In this document: positions 19,501 through 25,122 of the stretch, in pieces
Layout of the letters: every line of letters starts with the position of its first letter
How positions within the stretch are numbered: position 1 is the stretch's first letter
NCBI GenBank assembly: GCA_019693395.1
Contig: JAAMXP010002307.1
Location: 1-25,122, forward strand
From: Ettlia oleoabundans
Lineage: Eukaryota > Chlorophyta > Chlorophyceae > Chlamydomonadales
Direction: 5' to 3'
DNA: 25,122 bases
Program-made: the position numbers and the translations under genes
The notes under the pieces: generated by a model
Told to the model about the DNA's origin: nothing
Seen by the model: only the letters and a program-made list of their open reading frames with translations
Databases searched by the model: none

Positions 19501-22500
19501 CAAGCCTCTGCACCTGCCGCGCCCGCACCACCTGCGGCTCCTTGTGTGCCACTGCCACGGAACCTCTCACTCGCAGCACCTGCATGCTGCTGACACCTGC
19601 AGCATCCGCAACATAATGAGCGCCAGTGCAAAACAACTTTGTGCGGTAGGAGAAATACGAGAGAGTGGGTCATAAGAAGCAGGAGCTTCACCACTGAGCC
19701 CCTCAGTGGTGCTTCACGCTTTCGAGTGCAGGAGGTTGATGGACTGGAGGACCGGGAACTGACACATGCTGACCTTGAGCAGCTGAGATACACACGTGGG
19801 TTCTTACCTGTAGTGCTGTTGCTTTGTATGCTGCTTCTGACCATCTTCATATGCTGACTTGGCTCCAATACAACCTAAAGACTCCTAAACTCGAATGGAA
19901 TAAATGAAGGACAAGCTAAACAAACGTTTTCATTTTGACACACGCTTGCCATGCTCCGGGCGATGACGTGACTGTTGACTAAGGCTGATATGCCATTTGA
20001 GCTGCCCTCTGCCGCCTGTGCCTCATGTGTCTACCGCGCCTAGGGTTAATCCTATGCGGCCTGCGTCTCCTGCAGAGGCTGTCTTTCAAGAGAGCCTGCG
20101 TATGTACCCTCCAATCGCCTCGCTGCTGGCCCTGGTAAGCTGGCAGATCGGGGGGTGGGAGTGCTGTGTGTGTGCAGTGGTGGTAGTGGGTGGGTGGGTG
20201 TATGGGCGGGTGGGGGTGTGTGCGGGTGGGAAGTTCACAATGCCCCTGGTGAGCGCCAGCCCTTTCAGTGGCCACCGTGCTGATGGCTGCCGACAGAGCC
20301 CTGTTCTGTGAGCCTTCGGAGTTGTGTGTATCCTGCTTAGCACCCCGCATGCTGCGGGCGTGCTGTGGTGCTTCCTCAATGACTGGTCTCTAGACAGGCC
20401 GATGCAACAAGTTCAGCTAATTGCTTCCTCCTGATTGGTGCCCTTCAGGTGCGCGAGCCCAAAGAAAAAGGCGTAGATCTTGTGCTACGCAGTGGTGCCA
20501 GCAATGGCAGCAGGAGCAGCAGCAGCAGCGGAGGGGACACCGCTCGAGGCAGCGACGGCAGCAGCAGGGGGTCTGGACACGATGGTGGTCTGCCCTCTAC
20601 CGTGCACATACCGGGTGAGGGTGTGCTGCCGTGCTTCAGCCAAGGTAGTGCACTGTTTGAGGGTGTGCTGCCGTGCTTCAGCCAGGGTAGTGCACTGTAT
20701 TCAGCGATGGTATAGTGAAATCTTCTTGGCCGGCACCGTAGCTATACACAACGCTCTGTGTAGCGCGTTTTAACACAGCACGAAATTGCTGCTGCCTGAC
20801 TGCAGCCGCTCCAACAGTGGCAAAGAGCATCTTTGCCAATCTCTTCCATCACCTGCTGACTGCATGACCTGACCCGCATCCCATGAGTTCATGCTGCAGC
20901 TGCCCTCAAACCGGAAGAAATACAGGTACCTTTTAGTTGAGGCATTTCACTCTGTCATTGCAGGCGGCTGCCGCATCTTGTTCAACATCTGGGCGCTGCA
21001 TCGTGACCCGCGCTATTGGGAGCAGCCTGAGGAGTTCAGGTTATGAGTGCCGCCGCTCGTCTGTTGGCTGACATTCACTTGGATACCGCAGCTGGCCTAG
21101 GACTGTTGCTGTGCACAAAATTGTGCGTGGAACCTACTGCGATGCTTGTGCCCTTGCATGCCTGCCTTCAAGTGGAGGTGTGCACGCATTGGCAACAGCC
21201 CTAATCAGCAAGTTGGGGGGCAGTTTCTTTGATACTCACCCGCACCGCCTCCACAGTCTGCACAGTATTGACCACTCCGGATAGCGTTTCCAGTTGTTTA
21301 CAACCTTTGCGCCATGCTGCCTGTTCCCTGTTCCGTCCACTTGGCTGCTCGGCTATCTGCCCCCCTATGCGGGTGTGCACAATGCGCCCACAATGACGTG
21401 TGTGTGCTTTCTTTTTCCACAGACCCGAACGCTTCCTGGCGGTACCTGATGCAGCAAGCCACCACCCGGCTGCCTACTTTCCATTTGGCATGGGACCTCG
21501 CAGATGCATCGGCTGGCGGTGAGGCAGGAGGCAGCGCCAGCAATTTGTGTTACACATATACAAGCGCTAGCGCTGCATGCCGCTCATTTTTTCACGCATT
21601 TTTATGAATAGACTATTCCCCTACCGGTGTCCCTCCCTCCTTCCTCCAACCCCTTCTTTTTCATGCACACATTCCATCTGGCAACGTTTGCCCCGTTTAT
21701 TTTGAATGGATTATATGTTTATGCAGGTTTGCTCTCGAGGAGGGCGTGCTCTGCCTGGCGCGCATCTTCCGCCGCTTTGAGCTACGTCCCGACCCGGAGC
21801 ACCACACTGGCCCTCTGGAAACAGTGCTTCGTTCCAGTGAGTGCAGGCTGTTGTGAAACACATACACAGCGTAATTGTTTCTGTGTCGAAAGCCGTGTGC
21901 TTGCGTGGCGGTTGTTCTGCATGTCGGAAAGCGCTCAAATGCGGGCGGAATTTCGATCAGCTGTCAAGCGAGCGCTGTTCGACATGCAGAACAACCGCCA
22001 CGAAAGCACACACCTCTCAAGAATATTTTAAACATTTTTAAAAATCTGGCTTCATAACATATCAATTCAGAATTTATACTTTGTGGACTTCCAAGTTGGG
22101 ACCAATTGCAGTGCAGCTCAGCTATGCAGCCAGTAAGGTATTGGCCATCAAGAGGCGGCCTGCTCCAGCCCAGGCTGGGGTGGGCCATTCCTCTGCTGCA
22201 ATATAAGAAAGAAGAACACGCCCTTGGGCGTGGGTTGAAAAAGTTAGCACAGTATCGGTCGTAACTAAGGGGTTGCCTCGCGCTGGCTACCACGTTGCCC
22301 TGCTGGGGCTTCTTCTAGTCGGTCGGGCCATGTGTGTAATCTTTATGTTCTATCTTTCAGCTGTGCAGCCGCCAGGTGTACCGCACTGCAATGGCAGCTT
22401 TCATTACAATGGGCAGCTTCATGCCCGTGCTGACCCTGCTTTTGCTGTGCGTGTTGACTGCAGGTGTGAGTCTGTTCCCTGCTGGCGGCATATGGTTGAA

Positions 22501-22537
22501 GGTGTACAACAGGGGCATGAGTCAGAAGCAAGCTTAA
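15535..22537 (+). CDS. Cytochrome P450, tandem copy B (CYP3/CYP5/CYP711-like)
   Basis: Eighteen exons: 15535-15667, 15919-16038, 16353-16414, 16752-16816, 17013-17152, 17440-17503, 17829-17957, 18287-18348, 18549-18807, 19092-19149, 19395-19499, 19732-19795, 20076-20134, 20449-20614, 20964-21039, 21423-21518, 21727-21836 and 22464-22537. They sum to 1842 bases, encoding 613 residues. Each intron has the position and phase of its partner in copy A. Landmarks: an N-terminal anchor, IPGPPP from about 38, the I-helix AGYETT at 371-376, ExxR as ESLR at 426-429, PERF, and the heme loop FGMGPRRCIG with Cys549. Exon 5 differs from copy A at only two of 46 residues, while exon 7 differs at about 15 of 42. 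Exon 14 carries a Ser/Gly-rich insert 20 residues longer than in A. Exon 15 has an unusual donor, AG|GTTATG. The reading frame is intact, so this is not a pseudogene by sequence. Confidence 0.93.
16482..16544 (+). repeat. Poly(A) tract of 63 A in intron 3 of P450 copy B
   Basis: An uninterrupted run of 63 A follows a CCA/C-rich stretch and is trailed by a degenerate A-rich tail to about 16569. It may be the tail of a retroposed insertion or a simple expansion. I found no recognisable retroelement body or target-site duplication beside it. Run length in an assembly is unreliable. Confidence 0.9.
17511..17625 (+). repeat. Degenerate pentamer (TGCTG/TGCCG) microsatellite, intron 6 of P450 copy B
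   Basis: GCTGT and GCCGT units recur with interruptions just after the exon 6 donor. The tract explains the open but low-complexity frames in this intron. No function is suggested. Confidence 0.75.
17958..18286 (+). other. GC-AG intron 7 of P450 copy B (GT-AG in copy A)
   Basis: The exon ends CTTAG and the intron begins GCAAGC; the acceptor is CTTGCAG. The homologous intron in copy A starts with GTGAGC. The phase-2 junction yields PELRGLWYRLA, aligned with copy A's PELTSAWYHLA. Confidence 0.75.
19150..19394 (+). other. GC-AG intron 10 of P450 copy B, before the I-helix exon
   Basis: CAG|GCAAGA donor and GGTGCTGCAG acceptor. Splicing gives DICAQ-LFTFLLAGYE in phase 0, homologous to copy A intron 10, which also has a GC donor. 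Confidence 0.8.
19500..19731 (+). other. GC-AG intron 11 of P450 copy B, after the I-helix exon
   Basis: CAG|GCAAGC donor and CGAGTGCAG acceptor, phase 0. There is no nearby GT that could serve as donor, so the GC assignment is firmer here than in copy A. Confidence 0.82.
20188..20216 (+). other. Potential G-quadruplex tract in intron 13 of P450 copy B
   Basis: Six runs of three or more G on the coding strand, separated by loops of one to five bases, fit the canonical G-quadruplex pattern. It would be present in the pre-mRNA. It sits 54 bases after the exon 13 donor within a longer GT-rich stretch. Confidence 0.7.
20616..20699 (+). repeat. Two tandem 42-bp copies at the exon 14 donor of P450 copy B
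   Basis: Units at 20616-20657 and 20658-20699 differ at one clear base. The first unit begins inside the GTGAGG donor of intron 14. The second lacks the preceding G, so no second GT donor is made. Confidence 0.88.
21895..22011 (+). repeat. Foldback inverted repeat, 41-bp arms, in intron 17 of P450 copy B
   Basis: The arm at 21895-21935 is the reverse complement of 21971-22011 with three mismatches in 41, around a 35-base loop. Transcribed RNA would form a long stem-loop. It is followed by an AT-rich patch to about 22080. Intron 17 is 627 bases here and 245 in copy A, so the foldback lies in sequence gained by B or lost from A. It may be a small MITE-like foldback element or a hairpin small-RNA precursor. 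Confidence 0.9.
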
Positions 22538-23602
22538 GCTATAGCTGGGGAGGAGCACGTTCAAGCCGGCTATTTGCATTGGACTGGAACAGCACTGAGG
22601 AAGGGGCGCATTGAACTGCAACAGCGCTGAGAACTAGCACTGAGAAAAGGGTGCATCATAGCGTTTCCTATGGATGTTCAGGATGGAATCCACCATGATT
22701 TGCAGCTCAGGTGACAAGTTGGCAGCAAACATTGCTCAACACATTTGTATTGATAACACCTAGCCCGCAGCAATCTTGTTCTGTTGACCAAAGTTACTAT
22801 CAGAAAATGGGTTCAGCGACCTAGCGTTTTCCGCTCTTGTTCTGCTCTTTCTTCTTCTGTTTTCGTACAAAACGAAGCTCCGGTCCCTGCAATGTATGGC
22901 AGCTGCTGCCCAATTCAAGCCTTTGACCACCCAGCATTGCCCCTGCAAGGTGTCCGCCCCAGCGGGCGACCTGCTGGCACTAGAACAACTTTCTGCTAGC
23001 CTGTTATAGCGCTGCTACCCTGCCTTGTAGTTACAGCTAAACTAATGTGTAGTAGGAAGCCAATGCGCCGGCAGGCGCATTTAGGAAATTAATGGGGTAA
23101 CTCGGCTTCCATTAAATATGTAACGCTCAACAAGGAACGGGGTATCAGGTTTGCAGGGCTGCAGATTCCAGAAACGGTTGAAGAATGAAAGGAAAAGCAG
23201 CTGATACTGGCGGGAGGCCAAGGCAGAAGTTTGGCGCTGAGGCAAACGCGTTTGTAAAGATAGCATGGTTGAAAGTCAAACGAAGCTACGAGCGGCTGAA
23301 GAAGTGCAAAAGTTTCAGACCGAACCAAGTCTGGAGTCAAGGGAGTGCTGCACAGCGCAGAATGGACAAGGGGAAATGCGCACTGCATTTCAAATTTGGG
23401 ATGGTACAGTGGCGCAGTGGTCAGAGGAGGCGGTGTATGAACAAGCTGCAGCAGCCAGGGCGGCAGCCACCGCCGTGCATGCCTGCGCTGCGGCAGCCAT
23501 CTGCTGAAGGTTGCGAGACGAACCGACGCACAGCCAGGTGCGAACGCTCCATGGGCTGCCCGGCGGGCGTCCAGGACCCCAAAGCATTAGCCATGTGCGC
23601 AT
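22538..23602. other. Intergenic region between convergent P450 B and channel gene
   Basis: No gene is supportable here. It should contain the 3' UTRs of both neighbours. A perfect 8-bp stem with a 4-base loop lies at 23062-23081 (AATGCGCC / GGCGCATT). TGTAA occurs on the plus strand at 23119 and 23253 and on the minus strand at 23035-23031, all rather far from the stop codons. A 172-codon open frame at 23185-23703 has no recognisable domain and overlaps the channel gene in antisense. Confidence 0.5.
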
Positions 23603-25122
23603 TTAGCCCTGTGGTATTGCATTGGGGGTGCGAGGGCTGCCTTGCATTCCGGCCATTGCCGCCCGGGCTGCAGCGTCAAGGGATGATTCCTTTGATAAGC
23701 TAACTTTAGGGCTGGTGCTGTTGGCGGCCTGATCCAGGGCCGCAACTTCCCCCACAGCTTCAGCCTGAACGGTAGCCGTGGTACTGGACGGTGACAAGCT
23801 GCCGCCACGGCTGATGGTCTCCACAATGCGCGAGAGGGTGCCTGTCTGGCGGCGGCGGCCGGCGTGCTGCATGCGCTTCTGTCGCTGCAGCTGGCGGCGG
23901 CGCAGCTGGAGCTGGCGCTGGCGCTGCCGCTCTCTCCGGTGCCGGGTCTGCAGAAACACCCAACACAGCAGGCGGTGGGGTATTAAGAAGAGATTATGGC
24001 ACGGTAGAAGGACTCTGATAAGAGCAGCAACACTTCAGGTCCATGGAAGCATATGCATCCAAGGTTGCAAAGCAAGGCTTGGTTCTGCAGCAGCAAACGA
24101 CAGCTGGCATGCTGCGCATGTTGCAGCTCGAAGCCCACCTCTTCTCTAAGCTCTCGCTGCACCTGGTGCCCCAGTGCAGCGATGGAGATGCCGGCAGCCC
24201 GTGCCGTAAGCGCCTGCAGATGCAAAATGGTGGTAGTGTGGAGGCCCACTACTTGTTGCACGGTTTGTGCTGTAGCGGCAGCAGAGCGGGGTAAACAGGC
24301 TATGGTTGCCTTCACACTAAATGCTTTTGCACACTGCTCTGTGGATGTTCATTGATGGACACGACTGGACTTGGAGAATCTCAATTGATAGTAATGTGTT
24401 GGTTGAGGGTCATTGGTTACACACTGGAGTGAGAAGTGTGCGGGAGTCCTGCGTACCTGCAGCACTTCATGATAGTAGATGGAGCCATCGTCGTCCACCT
24501 GAAGGGGCAGTCGCAGCGACGCCTCAAAAAAGAAGCACAGTGCAACACTAAGGCAGGGCTGCGGTTGCTGGCCGTAGCTGGCCCTTTGCGAGCAGGAGCT
24601 GGGCGGGCGGGCTGGGCGCACTACAAATGAGTGTTCTTACTTATCGTGATGCAGCATCTCACCTGCAGCATTGCCTTCACAAAGCTGTTGGTATCTTGTG
24701 GCAGCTGGGTCCCCTGGGGGTGGTTCCTATAGCCCAGAGGGTAGCCGACGCTCATCAGCAAGCCATGCAGCTGCAGCATGTCAGAGTGTGAAACAACATG
24801 TGAAAAAAACGCAGCAAATGCACGGCGGTTGACCGGGCATTAGTAGTGGCTGGAGTTTGGAAGTTTCAGTTGCCCTGACCCATGTTTCGGGGCTGCTGGA
24901 GGAGGCATTTATGGGGCGAGACCATCGACTGGTTTGCTATGATGGCAATGTAGCTGGAACTGTGCAGCCCCATGCACTGCCCCTCCAGGCATACTAGGAC
25001 ACTGGTAACCAGTAACACACAGACAGCCCAACCCTGCTTGCTGGACGTCCAGCTTGGCCGTGGCCCCCTTGCTGGCCTCATTCTGAAGCATTTCCCAGCC
25101 CCGTGTATGCCCCCTGCCCCCC
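23603..25122 (-). CDS. Voltage-gated Ca2+/Na+ channel alpha subunit-like, C-terminal part (runs off right edge)
   Basis: Exons in transcription order: >25122-25047, 24770-24663, 24522-24457, 24213-24139 and 23947-23603, stop TAA. The first four line up with the region after the last pore repeat of four-domain channels. A Trp and an EA.KG..LD segment are followed by LHGLLMSVGYPLGY (compare the family's LL...PPLGF), then LPLQVDDDGSIYYHEVLQAL, where the family has the EF-hand-like MPL...DG....LFAL. The tail is about 115 residues, first very Arg/Gln-rich and then Ser/Ala-rich. No pore or S4 segment is in the window, so the assignment rests on this short C-terminal domain. Weak points: the donor at 25046 (GAC|GTCCAG) and the acceptor before 24522 (TTTTTTGAG). 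In algae such channels act in flagellar and plasma-membrane Ca2+ signalling; that role here is inference. Confidence 0.6.

Noticed and set aside
21837..22463. CRISPR-like or tRNA-like structure in intron 17 of P450 copy B
   Set aside because: There is a single inverted repeat with no spacer-repeat periodicity, and no cloverleaf with the conserved T-loop pattern could be drawn.
9149..22537. Possibility that one P450 copy is a pseudogene
   Set aside because: Both copies splice to a full-length intact frame with I-helix, ExxR and heme-Cys present. The weak GTTATG donor of copy B exon 15 is not enough to call it broken.
23185..23703. Plus-strand open frame of 172 codons beginning with a Lys-rich segment
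   Set aside because: It has no recognisable domain or family-like pattern, and its 3' part is antisense to the last exon of the channel gene, whose GC-rich coding frame explains the openness.

Overview
The window looks like nuclear DNA of a green alga, probably a chlorophyte. The genes are dense with short introns (18 exons in each of two cytochromes P450), GC-AG introns are frequent, coding sequence carries Gln, Ser and Gly runs, and the pentamer TGTAA (the usual chlorophyte poly(A) signal) follows stop codons. There are no bacterial operons, ribosome binding sites, insertion sequences, CRISPR arrays, rRNAs or tRNAs that I can see. All exon models below were built by hand from splice sites, codon phase and protein-family alignment, without transcript data.

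Layout, left to right. (1) Positions 1-4110, plus strand: the 3' part of a gene for a helical-repeat protein resembling algal OPR (octotricopeptide) organelle RNA-binding factors. (2) 4364-8625, minus strand: a SET-domain lysine methyltransferase of the Rubisco-LSMT/SETD3/SETD6 type, convergent with gene 1. An upstream open extension to 8823 could be a transit peptide. (3) 9149-15018, plus strand: cytochrome P450 copy A, 18 exons, 586 residues, divergent from the SET gene. (4) 15535-22537, plus strand: cytochrome P450 copy B, 18 exons, 613 residues, a tandem paralogue with every intron at the same place and phase. (5) 23603-25122, minus strand: the 3' end of a gene whose product resembles the C-terminal EF-hand-like region of voltage-gated Ca2+/Na+ channel alpha subunits; it runs off the right edge.

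The two P450s have an N-terminal membrane anchor, a Pro-rich hinge, the AGYETT I-helix, ExxR and the heme-Cys loop, and resemble the CYP3/CYP5/CYP711 group. Their substrate cannot be read from the sequence. Nothing indicates that the five genes form one pathway; the only clear relation is the tandem P450 duplication.

The most notable signals are in the P450 introns. The exon carrying the oxygen-activating I-helix is a symmetric phase 0/0 cassette of 105 bp followed and preceded by introns with GC donors in both copies. Copy A has a minisatellite of exactly eleven 11-bp units just before exon 9. Copy B has a 41-bp-arm foldback in intron 17, a 63-A tract in intron 3 and a G-quadruplex-type tract in intron 13. 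None of these amounts to a clearly new biological system, but the I-helix cassette and the foldback are testable.
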